This document shows, one piece after another, positions 1 through 7,801 of a stretch of 64,000 nt of DNA; positions within the stretch are counted from its first letter, which is position 1; each line of letters begins with the position of its first letter. A program made the position numbers and the translations under genes. The notes beneath the pieces were generated by a model. It was not told where the DNA came from and did not search any database. It saw only the letters and a program-made list of their open reading frames with translations. The stretch comes from Saccharospirillum mangrovi (lineage in GTDB: Bacteria > Pseudomonadota > Gammaproteobacteria > Pseudomonadales > Natronospirillaceae), in NCBI RefSeq assembly GCF_003367315.1, contig NZ_CP031415.1:2106001-2170000 (forward strand), in the 5' to 3' direction.

Positions 1-421
1 TCATGGCTTCGCCCAATTCGGCAAGCAGCGCCTGGGCAATCGGATTGGCCAGCACGCGCAAACCGATGGTGCGGCGTTTCGGATGCATCAGTCGGCGCGG
101 CACTTCGCGCGTGGCCGACAGAATAAAGGTCAGCGGGCCAGGCGTGTTGTTCTTGATCAGTCGGTAAGCGACGTTATCGACCTTGGCGAAATTCGACAGC
201 TCCGACAGATCGCGACACACCAACGTAAAACGATGATCTTCCCCCACCTGACGAATGCGCCGGATGCGGTCAATCGCCGTCTTATTTTCCAGACAGCAGC
301 CGAGAGCGTAGGCACTGTCGGTCGGATACGCGATGACGCCGCCGTCGCGCAGAATGTCGACGGCCTGCTTGATCAGACGAGGCTGGGGGTTTTCAGGATG
401 GATGGAAAAAAACTGACTCAT
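1..421 (-). CDS. yciO: YciO-type YrdC/Sua5 family protein (partial)
   Basis: About 140 N-terminal residues are visible and the 3' end is cut by the left window edge. The YrdC/Sua5 fold signature is present: TDSAYALGC near residues 33-41, TPGPLTFIL near 93-101 and RTIGLRV near 116-122. Family members bind ATP, and Sua5/TsaC paralogues make threonylcarbamoyl-AMP for tRNA t6A37; the exact role of the YciO branch is less clear. The ATG at 421 is the only sensible start, as the conserved domain begins about 20 residues later. It lies downstream of the RNase AM gene in the same orientation, an arrangement known from enterobacterial yciV-yciO. Assignment to YciO rather than TsaC rests on this neighbour and is fairly safe. 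Confidence 0.85.
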   Translation of the reverse strand, partial: MSQFFSIHPENPQPRLIKQAVDILRDGGVIAYPTDSAYALGCCLENKTAIDRIRRIRQVGEDHRFTLVCRDLSELSNFAKVDNVAYRLIKNNTPGPLTFILSATREVPRRLMHPKRRTIGLRVLANPIAQALLAELGEAM

Positions 422-481
422 TGGTATTGGCTCCCGCCAAGAACTGGGCCGTGAATTGGCCCCAACTAAAAACAAAGCCGC

Positions 482-490
482 ACTTTAGCA
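482..490 (-). promoter_or_regulatory. Possible extended -10 promoter for yciO
   Basis: On the minus strand TGC-TAAAGT forms an extended -10 element about 60 bases upstream of the yciO start, in the 109-base gap after the RNase AM gene. No good -35 is visible, so yciO may have its own weak promoter in addition to read-through. Confidence 0.3.
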
Positions 491-530
491 TTGCCGCCGC
501 CGCTGGGGAAAGCGTCGAACGGACGTCGAA

Positions 531-1382
531 TCAGCCGAGCAACGCATCCACCAAACGCTTGCCCTGTGACGGCCATTGCGGGTACCAACCCAGCCGCGCC
601 CAGGGTGTGTCGGGCTGATGAAAATCGCTGCCGCCGCCGATCAGTAAATCGCGTTCAATGCAGCGTTCGACCAACCGTTGACGCATCGGTGGTTGCATCG
701 CCGGGCAGCAGACTTCGACGGCTTCGCCACCGGCCTGTTGAAAATCATCGAGCAACTGATCGAGCTTGCGCCAGGTCAGTTTGTAGCGATGCGGGTGCGC
801 CAACACGGCTTTGCCGCCGCAGGCGCGAATGTCGGCGACCGCCTGTTCCAACGGCGGCCAGCCTTGTTTGACGTCGCCAACTTTGCCGGTACCGAGCCAG
901 CGCTTGAACGCCTGAGCGCTGTCTTTCGCCTGACCGGATTTGACCAGAAACCGAGCTACGTGTGGCCGGCCCGGCAAGGCATCGCCGGCTTCGGCACGGA
1001 TGTCCGCTTCGCTGATGTCGAGGCCGGCGCGGCGCAACACAAACATCAGTCGTTCGAAACGTTGCTCGCGGGCGTGCACGTAACGTCGTTCGACATCAAG
1101 CCAGGCGTCACTGAACACGTCCATACCAATGCCAACAATATGAATGTTGCGGCTGAGCCACAGCGACGATAATTCCGCCCCCGGCCACAAGCGCAATTGC
1201 TCCGACAATTCACCGCCTTCGTGCAGCGCGCGATAACCGGCAGCGGTGTCGTGATCGGTCAACACCAGATGCGACAACCCCGCCGACAACGCCTGGTCGT
1301 ACAACGCCTGCGGCGACAGCACGCCGTCGGAAGCGTGGCTGTGGCAATGCATTTCCCAGTCGTGGGCCAGGTTGGTATTCAC
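531..1382 (-). CDS. rnm: PHP-domain 5'-3' exonuclease, RNase AM
   Basis: A 283-residue PHP-domain metallophosphoesterase. Metal-binding PHP motifs are visible: HCHSHASDG at residues 12-20, LTDHDT at 41-46, PGAELSS near 67, AHPHRY near 197 and GGGSDFH near 249. The length and motif order match E. coli YciV/TrpH, known as RNase AM, which trims the 5' ends of rRNAs and degrades short oligonucleotides from the 5' end. The start is a GTG at 1382, chosen because the PHP motif lies only 11 residues in and no ATG precedes it. It is divergent from yciI and likely cotranscribed with yciO. Confidence 0.88.
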   Translation of the reverse strand: MNTNLAHDWEMHCHSHASDGVLSPQALYDQALSAGLSHLVLTDHDTAAGYRALHEGGELSEQLRLWPGAELSSLWLSRNIHIVGIGMDVFSDAWLDVERRYVHAREQRFERLMFVLRRAGLDISEADIRAEAGDALPGRPHVARFLVKSGQAKDSAQAFKRWLGTGKVGDVKQGWPPLEQAVADIRACGGKAVLAHPHRYKLTWRKLDQLLDDFQQAGGEAVEVCCPAMQPPMRQRLVERCIERDLLIGGGSDFHQPDTPWARLGWYPQWPSQGKRLVDALLG

Positions 1383-1393
1383 GTCGGCGCCTG

Positions 1394-1423
1394 TTGCTGT
1401 CGCTTGAAAGAGTCCCGTATTAT
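1394..1423 (+). promoter_or_regulatory. Probable sigma70 promoter for yciI
   Basis: TTGCTG (1394-1399) and TATTAT (1418-1423) are separated by 18 bases in the divergent rnm/yciI gap, about 40 bases ahead of the yciI start. The -10 is 5/6 to consensus; the -35 matches only the TTG core. Confidence 0.45.
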
Positions 1424-1463
1424 GCCTGCCTTATTCCACCGCTTCACCCAGGGAGTAGTTCGC

Positions 1464-1760
1464 ATGTGGTACGCCATTGTCAGCGAGGACGTCAGCGATA
1501 GCCTGAGTTTGCGTCAGAGCGTTCGCCCGGCTCATCTTGCCCGTCTGGAAACCCTTCAGGCCGAAGGCCGCTTGCTGGTCGCCGGTCCCACGCCCGCCAT
1601 TGACAGCGACAACCCCGGCGAAGCCGGCTTCACCGGCTCAGTTGTGATTGCCGACTTCGCCTCGCTCGAAGACGCCAAGCGCTGGGCCGACGCCGATCCC
1701 TATGTTGATGCCGGTGTTTATGCCCAGGTCAGTGTCAAACCCTTTAAGCGAGTGTTTTGA
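1464..1760 (+). CDS. yciI: YciI family protein
   Basis: A 98-residue protein starting [10 protein letters not shown], typical of YciI-like alpha/beta-barrel proteins (DGPF/YCII fold). The conserved His of the family is visible in RPAHLARLE near residue 21-29, and the Asp-containing segment [12 protein letters not shown] lies near 75-86. The molecular function of bacterial YciI is not established. The ATG at 1464 is preferred over upstream in-frame codons because it has a GGGAG ribosome site 8 bases before it and matches the family N-terminus. It is divergent from rnm, and yciI is also found near yciV and yciO in other gammaproteobacteria. Confidence 0.85.
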   Translation: MWYAIVSEDVSDSLSLRQSVRPAHLARLETLQAEGRLLVAGPTPAIDSDNPGEAGFTGSVVIADFASLEDAKRWADADPYVDAGVYAQVSVKPFKRVF

Positions 1761-1812
1761 TCGACCACCATTACCCCGATAAAAAGCATCGATGCGCGGG
1801 CCGATCTATGCC

Positions 1813-1840
1813 TTGCGTGGCGATGCGGATTGCTTACACT
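1813..1840 (+). promoter_or_regulatory. Possible promoter for the SH3-domain protein
   Basis: TTGCGT (1813-1818) and TACACT (1835-1840) are separated by 16 bases, leaving a leader of about 80 bases before the start at 1925. The match to consensus is moderate. Confidence 0.35.
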
Positions 1841-1924
1841 CAGGAACCTCTGCACGCCAGAGCCTCGCGACTCGCGCACCGAGGTTCCACCGACTCAAAA
1901 ACGACAGTTAACGGAAGCCGTAAC

Positions 1925-2602
1925 ATGACCCGATTCTCCACCGCCAAAGTTCTTCTCGGCCTGATGACGACCGCAGCGATCAGCGCCGGAACCCTGGCTG
2001 ACACCCGCTGGCTGAGCGACGAGCTCTGGGTAAATCTGCGCGCCGGCGCCAGCGACAGCGCCTCAGTTCTGCAAACCATCGCCTCTGGCACGCGCATGGA
2101 AACGCTGAGCGATGAAGCGCAAAACGGTTACTTGAATGTGCGCACCGAACAAGGCACCGAAGGCTGGATTCCGCGCCGCTACACCCAGACCACGCCGACC
2201 GCCTCGCTGCGTCTGAGCAACCTGGAAGCCGAGCGCGATCAGTTGCAACAGCAATTGAACGAACTGCAGCAACGCCACCGCGATCTGCTTGCCAACCGTG
2301 GCGACGTCAGCGGTGAACTGGAATCCCTGCGCGTCGAAAACGAACGCCTGGCGACCGAGCTGAACGAAATCACTCAGATCAGTGGCGACGCCATCAATCT
2401 GGATCAGCGCAACAAGGATTTGTCGGAAGACAACGCCCGTCTGAAAAACGATCTGGATCTGGCGCAATCGCAGCTGTCAGAAATTCGTGAAAGCAACGAC
2501 AGCAGCATGCTGCTGGCCGGCGGTGCTTTGATCTTTGTTGGTCTGGTACTGGGCATTGTATTGCCGCGCATCCGCGCCAAGCGTCGCGACAGCTGGGCCT
2601 GA
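1925..2602 (+). CDS. SH3-domain membrane protein, YgiM type
   Basis: A 225-residue protein with an N-terminal signal peptide (cleavage probably after GTLAD, near residue 24-26), a bacterial SH3 domain at about 27-90 (WVNLRAG, GWIPRRY), a long coiled coil at about 95-190 rich in Glu, Gln and Leu, and one C-terminal membrane span (LLAGGALIFVGLVLGIVLP) followed by basic residues. This order is that of the TIGR04211/YgiM family, thought to sit in the periplasm anchored to the inner membrane; its role is unknown. The ATG at 1925 is chosen because it directly begins the signal peptide, whereas the open frame before it lacks one. A strong terminator follows. Confidence 0.8.
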   Translation: MTRFSTAKVLLGLMTTAAISAGTLADTRWLSDELWVNLRAGASDSASVLQTIASGTRMETLSDEAQNGYLNVRTEQGTEGWIPRRYTQTTPTASLRLSNLEAERDQLQQQLNELQQRHRDLLANRGDVSGELESLRVENERLATELNEITQISGDAINLDQRNKDLSEDNARLKNDLDLAQSQLSEIRESNDSSMLLAGGALIFVGLVLGIVLPRIRAKRRDSWA

Positions 2603-2623
2603 TTTGCCCCGCCCCGCTCGTCC

Positions 2624-2656
2624 AAATCGGCACCTTCGGGTGCCGATTTCATTTTT
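2624..2656 (+). terminator. Rho-independent terminator after the SH3-domain gene
   Basis: A perfect 11-bp stem (2624-2634 with 2639-2649) closes a stable TTCG tetraloop and is followed by CATTTTT. It ends the transcript of the SH3-domain gene before the ectoine hydrolase gene. Confidence 0.9.
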
Positions 2657-2718
2657 GCCGGATCTACTGGCACCATCGGTGAAACGCAGTCCTAACGACA
2701 CCAGTCTTCGGGGGTACC

Positions 2719-3897
2719 GTGAAGCTCGCTTTCACCAAGAAGGAATACCTGCAACGCGTTAAAAAAGTGCGCCGTGAAATGCGCACCCGCAAAGTCGACA
2801 TCCTGATTGCCACCGACCCCGGCAATATGAATTGGCTGACCGGCTACGACGGCTGGTCGTTCTATGTGCATCAAGGCGTGGTGGTTCACGTCGATCAGGA
2901 AGAGCCGATCTGGTTCGGTCGCCGCATGGACGAAAGCGCCGCTTTGTTACGCTGTTTTATGAAGCGCGAAAACCTCAGCAGCTACCCCGAAGAATACGTT
3001 CAGAATCTCGACAAACACCCGATGAGCTGGCTGGCCGAACATCTGTTCATCGCCAACGGCTGGGCCGGCGCCACCATCGCCACCGAGATGGACAACTACT
3101 ATTACACCGCCGATGCGCACCGCAATTTGCGCCTAGCAATGCCCGAGGCAAGCTTTGTTGACAGCCACAATCTGGTCAACTGGTGCCGGGCCATCAAATC
3201 GCCCACCGAAATCGAATACATGCGCATCGCCGGACGCATCACGGCAAAAATTCACCAGCGCATTCTCGACGTTGCCCGCGTCGGCATTCCCAAGAGTCAT
3301 GTGGTGTCGCAGATTTATGAAACCGCCATCGCTGGCGTCGATGGCTACAGCGGCGATTACCCATCCATCGTGCCGCTGCTGCCGTCGGGTAAAGAAGCCT
3401 CGGCGTCGCACATCACCTGGGATGAAAAACCCTTCCGCGCCAACGAAGGCACTTTTTTTGAAGTCTCCGGCTGCTACAAGCGCTACCACGCGCCGATGTC
3501 ACGCACGCTCTATATGGGCCGTCCCAGCGCACGGTTTCTGAACGCAGAAAAAGCGCTGCTCGAAGCCATCGACGCCGGTCTGGAACAAGCCAAACCCGGC
3601 AACCGCACCTGCGACATCGCCAACGCCATGGACGCCACCATGGCGCATTACGGCATCGACCGTCAGGGCGCGCGCTGCGGCTATCCGATTGGGGTCAGCT
3701 ACCCACCGGACTGGGGCGAGCGCACCTCCAGCCTGCGCGCCAGCGACGAAACCGTGCTGCAACCGGGCATGACGTTTCACTTTATGCCCGGCATCTGGCA
3801 GGACGATTGGGGCATTGAGATCACCGAGAGCATTCTGATCACCGAAACCGGGGTGGAAATGCTGGTCAATTTTCCGCGCCAGCTGTTCGTCAAATAA
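2719..3897 (+). CDS. doeA: M24-family ectoine hydrolase
   Basis: A 392-residue pita-bread fold (M24, Xaa-Pro aminopeptidase-like) protein. The N-terminal half carries the segment MNWLTGYDGWSFYVHQ near residues 36-51, which is typical of DoeA/EutD ectoine hydrolases, and the length equals the family norm. DoeA opens the ring of ectoine to N-acetyl-diaminobutyrate in the cytoplasm, so the cell can use the compatible solute as carbon and nitrogen source. The start is a GTG at 2719 with a GGGGG ribosome site just upstream. Unusually, the partner genes doeB, doeC, doeD and doeX are not adjacent; it follows a terminator and precedes unrelated genes. The family assignment is good; ectoine specificity is inferred from sequence resemblance. 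Confidence 0.82.
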   Translation: MKLAFTKKEYLQRVKKVRREMRTRKVDILIATDPGNMNWLTGYDGWSFYVHQGVVVHVDQEEPIWFGRRMDESAALLRCFMKRENLSSYPEEYVQNLDKHPMSWLAEHLFIANGWAGATIATEMDNYYYTADAHRNLRLAMPEASFVDSHNLVNWCRAIKSPTEIEYMRIAGRITAKIHQRILDVARVGIPKSHVVSQIYETAIAGVDGYSGDYPSIVPLLPSGKEASASHITWDEKPFRANEGTFFEVSGCYKRYHAPMSRTLYMGRPSARFLNAEKALLEAIDAGLEQAKPGNRTCDIANAMDATMAHYGIDRQGARCGYPIGVSYPPDWGERTSSLRASDETVLQPGMTFHFMPGIWQDDWGIEITESILITETGVEMLVNFPRQLFVK

Positions 3898-3968
3898 CGG
3901 CGCCGGCTGCCGGTTGGGCGTGTGGTTGTGGTAGACTCGCGCCCAACTTTTTCTGTCAAGACGCCCCA

Positions 3969-4319
3969 ATGGCCTGGTCCGATACCCCCATTGATAAAGC
4001 CTTCAACCTCGGCAATCTGGCTGACCTGTTAAGCCAGGGATTGCTCGGCTCGATGTCACGCTTCAGCCATTTTCAGATCGTTGAATGGTGCGCGCGCTTC
4101 GGCGATGAATTCGACCGCGAAACCGACCCGCAATTGCCCACCACGCCTGAGTCTGCGCTCGACATCGCCGACGATGTCATCGTCCAGTGGGAACTGCACA
4201 TCGCCACCCAATACACCCTGGAAGACCTCGGCCGATTCGCCATCAGCGACATCGTGTTGCCCAAGCACTATTTCGAAAGCTGGCTCAACCAATTGCTGGA
4301 CTTACCGCAACCGCACTGA
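3969..4319 (+). CDS. Hypothetical protein overlapping mnmC
   Basis: A 116-residue soluble acidic protein with no signal peptide, membrane span or motif that I recognise. It contains the segments LLGSMSRFSHFQIVEW near residues 26-41 and DDVIVQWELHIATQ near 68-81. Its stop codon overlaps the mnmC start as TGATG, so the two are very likely translationally coupled. The coding signal is supported by this overlap and by normal backbone codon usage. A possible -10 (TAGACT, 3932-3937) precedes it. Function unknown; a link to tRNA modification is only guilt by association. Confidence 0.7.
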   Translation: MAWSDTPIDKAFNLGNLADLLSQGLLGSMSRFSHFQIVEWCARFGDEFDRETDPQLPTTPESALDIADDVIVQWELHIATQYTLEDLGRFAISDIVLPKHYFESWLNQLLDLPQPH

Positions 4320-6280
4320 TGGACGAACCCCTGCTGCACACCGCCGCCGATGGCACGCCGCGCTCGGCGCGCTTCGACGACGTTTATTTCTCTGCCGCTG
4401 GCGGTCTGGACGAAACCCGTCACGTCTTCTTGCAACACAATCGACTGGACGAACGCTTCACCGCCCTTTCCGAGCACGGCCATTTCAGCATCTGCGAAAC
4501 CGGCTTTGGCACGGGCCTGAATTGTCTGGCTGCGTGGCAATTGTTTGAACAAAGCGCACCGGCCAGCGCCCGCCTGACCTTTATCAGCACCGAACGCTAC
4601 CCGTTGAGTGCGACCGACATCGACCTCGCCTTAGCCACCTGGCCGGAATTGGCGTCGCTGCGCGAACGTTTGGTGGCAACCTATCCGGCGCGGTTCGAAG
4701 GTTTTCACAGCGTTGAACTGAGCGAACGCGTGACCTTGTTGCTGCTGTTCGGCGACGCCAACGACACGCTTAACGAACTAAACGCCCGCGTCGATGCCTG
4801 GTTTCTCGACGGTTTCGCGCCGGCAAAAAACCCGGACCTGTGGCAACCGGCCTTGTTTCAAGCCATGTCACGACTGAGCCACGCCGGCACCACGGCAGCT
4901 ACCTTCACCGCCGCGCGGTTGGTGCGCGATGGTTTGGCGGGCGCGGGTTTTGCCGTCGAACGCGTGCCGGGGTTTGGTCGCAAACGCGACATGGTGCGCG
5001 CCGAGTTTATCGGTCGTTGCGGCCCGCCCAAACCCGGCACCTGGCCGGCCAACGAATGGGCCTGGCCGCAACGCCGAGCCGCCGAGCGCACCGCCGTCGT
5101 GGTCGGTGCCGGTCTTGCTGGCGCGCATTCCGCCTGGGAGCTGGCGCAACGCGGTTGGCAGGTAACGGTGTTGGAACAGGCCGGCAGCGTCGCCGCTGGT
5201 GCGTCCGGTAACGCTCAAGGCGCGGTCTACGCGCGCTTGTCGGCACAGCATGCGGTGGCGAATCGTTTTCACAGCCAGGCGTTGGAACTGGCGCAACAAC
5301 GACTGGGCGAATTACCGGCGGCAATTCCACACGCCGCCTGTGGCTTGCTGCAACTGAACCAGGGCGACAAAGAAGCCGCCCGCTTCGATCAGTTCCGGGA
5401 ATCAACAATGTTCCCGCAAGACTTTGTCGAACGAATCGACGCCGACCGCGCCAGTAAAACCGCTGGCGTACCGCTGCAACAAGAAGCGTTGTTGTTCCCG
5501 AAAGGCGGCTGGGTCAGCCCGGCGGAACTCACCGCGGCCCGGTTAAAACACCCCAACATTCGGGTGCTGACGCAACATCGGTTGGTCGCAGCGGAGCGCA
5601 CCGACACCGGCTGGCAACTGCGCTGTGAAACACCGAACGGCACAGTGCAACTGACCGCACCGCAATTGATTCTGGCGACTGCCTGGCAAGCCAATGAGTT
5701 GCCAATTACTGCGCATTTACCGCTCAAGCCGATCGCCGGCCAGGTCAGCTGCATCGCCACAACTGACACGCTGGCAGCACTGAAAACCGTGTTGTGCAGC
5801 GACCGTTATCTGGTGCCAGCCGATCAGGGCCAGCACAGCCTGGGCGCGACCTTTCGACTGCGCGATAACCGCGCCGAACACTTACACAGCGACGACATCG
5901 ACAACCTCGACGCCCTGCACCAACGCCTGCCGCAATTGATTCGCGGTGACGAACCCGTGCTGTCGTCACGTGCCGGCGTGCGCTGCGCCTCGCCGGATTA
6001 TTTGCCGCTGCTCGGCCCGGTCGCCGAACCTGATTCCTTTGTCTCCATGTACGCCGAACCGTTGAAAAAACGTCGGACTGATCGAATAGCGCCGCCGCCA
6101 TTTCAGCCCGGTTTATGGGTGAATCTTGCGCATGGCTCCAAAGGGCTGACCACCATTCCGCTGGCCGCCAAAGCGCTGGCGGCCTGGCTGAACGACGAAC
6201 CCATGTCGCTGCCGCAAAGCGTCGCCAACGCGCTGAATCCGAACCGTTTCCTGATCCGTCGTTTGATCCGAGGCCAATAA
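4319..6280 (+). CDS. mnmC: Bifunctional tRNA U34 modification enzyme MnmC
   Basis: A 653-residue two-domain enzyme (E. coli 668). The N-terminal methyltransferase domain shows ETGFGTGLN near residue 60 (SAM site) and DAWFLDGFAPAKNPDLW near 158-174. The C-terminal FAD-dependent oxidoreductase domain begins VVVGAGLAG near 259 and contains GASGNAQGAVYARLS near 297-311. MnmC converts cmnm5(s2)U34 to nm5 and then methylates it to mnm5(s2)U34 in tRNAs for Lys, Glu and Gln. The ATG at 4319 overlaps the preceding stop; the longer open frame upstream is a shadow of the preceding gene. greB follows after 3 bases. Confidence 0.95.
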   Translation: MDEPLLHTAADGTPRSARFDDVYFSAAGGLDETRHVFLQHNRLDERFTALSEHGHFSICETGFGTGLNCLAAWQLFEQSAPASARLTFISTERYPLSATDIDLALATWPELASLRERLVATYPARFEGFHSVELSERVTLLLLFGDANDTLNELNARVDAWFLDGFAPAKNPDLWQPALFQAMSRLSHAGTTAATFTAARLVRDGLAGAGFAVERVPGFGRKRDMVRAEFIGRCGPPKPGTWPANEWAWPQRRAAERTAVVVGAGLAGAHSAWELAQRGWQVTVLEQAGSVAAGASGNAQGAVYARLSAQHAVANRFHSQALELAQQRLGELPAAIPHAACGLLQLNQGDKEAARFDQFRESTMFPQDFVERIDADRASKTAGVPLQQEALLFPKGGWVSPAELTAARLKHPNIRVLTQHRLVAAERTDTGWQLRCETPNGTVQLTAPQLILATAWQANELPITAHLPLKPIAGQVSCIATTDTLAALKTVLCSDRYLVPADQGQHSLGATFRLRDNRAEHLHSDDIDNLDALHQRLPQLIRGDEPVLSSRAGVRCASPDYLPLLGPVAEPDSFVSMYAEPLKKRRTDRIAPPPFQPGLWVNLAHGSKGLTTIPLAAKALAAWLNDEPMSLPQSVANALNPNRFLIRRLIRGQ

Positions 6281-6283
6281 CGC

Positions 6284-6796
6284 ATGAGCCGCTATCGCCC
6301 ACCCAGTCCACGCTCCACAGCGGTCATCACGCCTGAAGGTGAAGCCCGATTGCGCGCCGAACTGCATCAGTTGTGGAAAATCGAACGGCCGCAGGTGACG
6401 CGCGAAGTCTCCGACGCGGCCAAGCTCGGCGACCGTTCGGAAAACGCCGAATACATCTACGGCAAGAAACGGCTGCGCGAGATCGACCGGCGCGTGCGCT
6501 TTCTCAGCAAACGCCTGGAAAGTCTGAACGTGGTGCGCAACAAACCCGACGACACCCAACGCATTTACTTCGGCGCCTGGGTCCGGCTGGTCGATGAAGA
6601 CGATCAAGCCCGCCTGGTGCGGTTGGTCGGCCCGGACGAATTCGACGTCGAACCGCACTACATCAGCATCGATTCACCGCTGGCGCGGGCACTGCTGAAC
6701 AAAGCCGCCGATGACGACGTTATCGTGCAGACCCCGGCTGGCGAAGCCGAATACTGGATCGCCGCGCTCAGTTACGACGGCCCACCCGAGGCTTGA
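6284..6796 (+). CDS. greB: Transcription elongation factor GreB
   Basis: A 170-residue protein of the GreA/GreB family. The N-terminal coiled coil carries KLGDRSENAEYIYGKK near residues 47-62 and the basic patch RRVRFLSKRLE near 68-78, which favour GreB over GreA. The C-terminal FKBP-like domain contains SIDSPLARALL near 128-138. GreB enters the RNA polymerase secondary channel and stimulates cleavage of backtracked RNA. It lies 3 bases after mnmC and probably shares its transcript. Confidence 0.95.
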   Translation: MSRYRPPSPRSTAVITPEGEARLRAELHQLWKIERPQVTREVSDAAKLGDRSENAEYIYGKKRLREIDRRVRFLSKRLESLNVVRNKPDDTQRIYFGAWVRLVDEDDQARLVRLVGPDEFDVEPHYISIDSPLARALLNKAADDDVIVQTPAGEAEYWIAALSYDGPPEA

Positions 6797-6823
6797 GCGC
6801 GACCGCTGCTAAAGTGCTAGAAT
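6793..6823 (+). promoter_or_regulatory. Possible promoter for the QueD-like gene
   Basis: TTGAGC (6793-6798) and TAGAAT (6818-6823) are 19 bases apart at the end of greB. The spacing is long, but the -10 is 5/6 to consensus and lies at a suitable distance from the start at 6877. Confidence 0.4.
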
Positions 6824-6876
6824 TCGCGCCCCGCGAAACCTTGCTATCAATGACGCCATCAACCACTGGACACACC

Positions 6877-7734
6877 ATGAGCCGCCTGTTCGTCGATCAT
6901 CTGACCGTTCTCGATTTCAGCTACCTGCACCCGCATCGCGGCGTGGTCGGTGAAAGCTGGATTGTCGATGTGGAACTGGAAGGCGATCTGAACGACGAAG
7001 GCATGGTGTTCGATTTCGGCCACGTCAAAAAGCTGCTCAAACAAGCGCTCGACGGCGGCATGGACCACACCTTCGTGGTGCCGCTCGCGCTGCCCGGTTT
7101 GACACTGACCGAAACCGACGACGGCGAACGATTGGACATCGAATACCGCGACGCCAACGGCCAGCTAAAACTGCGTTATCAAGCCCCGCGCGAAGCCGTG
7201 TTTCAGCTCGACAGCGCCAGCGTTTCCATTGAAGCGGCGCGTCCGGCGCTGGAAGCCCATCTGAATACGCTGGTGCCGGCGAACGTGCGCAAGGTGCACT
7301 TGCGCTTGCACACCGAACAGATTGACGGCGCCTTTTACCACTACGCCCACGGCCTGAAAAAACACCAGGGCGATTGCCAGCGGCTGTGCCACGGCCACCG
7401 TTCGCGTCTGGAAATCTGGCGCGATGGCGAACGCGACACAGAAGCCGAACAAGACTGGGCGCAACGCTTCGCTGATGTCTATCTGGTAACACGTGAAGAC
7501 CGGCTCGCGAGCGCAGAACCCGGCCTCACCCACGTCGGTTACGACGCCGAACAAGGCCGCTTCGATGTCTGGCTGAGCGACGCGCAATGCTATGAAATGA
7601 CCACCGACACCACGGTGGAATTGATTGCCGCACACCTGGCCGCCGAACTCGGCCGCGAGCAACCGCAACACCAATGGCGCGTCAAAGCCTTCGAAGGCGT
7701 GCGCAAAGGCGCCATCGCCGAATCCCGTTCATGA
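6877..7734 (+). CDS. Double-domain 6-carboxytetrahydropterin synthase (QueD/PTPS) family protein
   Basis: A 285-residue protein about twice the length of QueD (about 120). The N-terminal half has the PTPS-like segments FDFGHVKKLLKQALDGGMDH near residues 46-65 but not the zinc HxH motif (VVGESW stands where HGHxW is expected). The C-terminal half restores HYAHGLKKH near 157-165 and CHGHRSRLEIW near 171-181, followed by TTVELIAAHLA near 248-258. The His residues of the C half could bind zinc. QueD makes 6-carboxytetrahydropterin for queuosine and deazapurine synthesis. The ATG at 6877 fits the family start MSRLFVDHLTVLDFSY; upstream codons lie within greB or its promoter. Enzymatic activity is likely but not certain. 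Confidence 0.72.
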   Translation: MSRLFVDHLTVLDFSYLHPHRGVVGESWIVDVELEGDLNDEGMVFDFGHVKKLLKQALDGGMDHTFVVPLALPGLTLTETDDGERLDIEYRDANGQLKLRYQAPREAVFQLDSASVSIEAARPALEAHLNTLVPANVRKVHLRLHTEQIDGAFYHYAHGLKKHQGDCQRLCHGHRSRLEIWRDGERDTEAEQDWAQRFADVYLVTREDRLASAEPGLTHVGYDAEQGRFDVWLSDAQCYEMTTDTTVELIAAHLAAELGREQPQHQWRVKAFEGVRKGAIAESRS

Positions 7735-7759
7735 CGCTCTGGGCGCGCGGTGTTAAACT
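7731..7759 (+). promoter_or_regulatory. Promoter for cysS
   Basis: ATGACG (7731-7736), a 17-base spacer and an extended -10 TGTTAAACT (TAAACT 7754-7759) lie about 43 bases upstream of cysS. The same -35 and -10 with the same spacing occur before metG. Confidence 0.6.
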
Positions 7760-7801
7760 GCCGCGTTCCTAATCAGATTCCAGCACGGTCCTAACGCCCG
7801 C

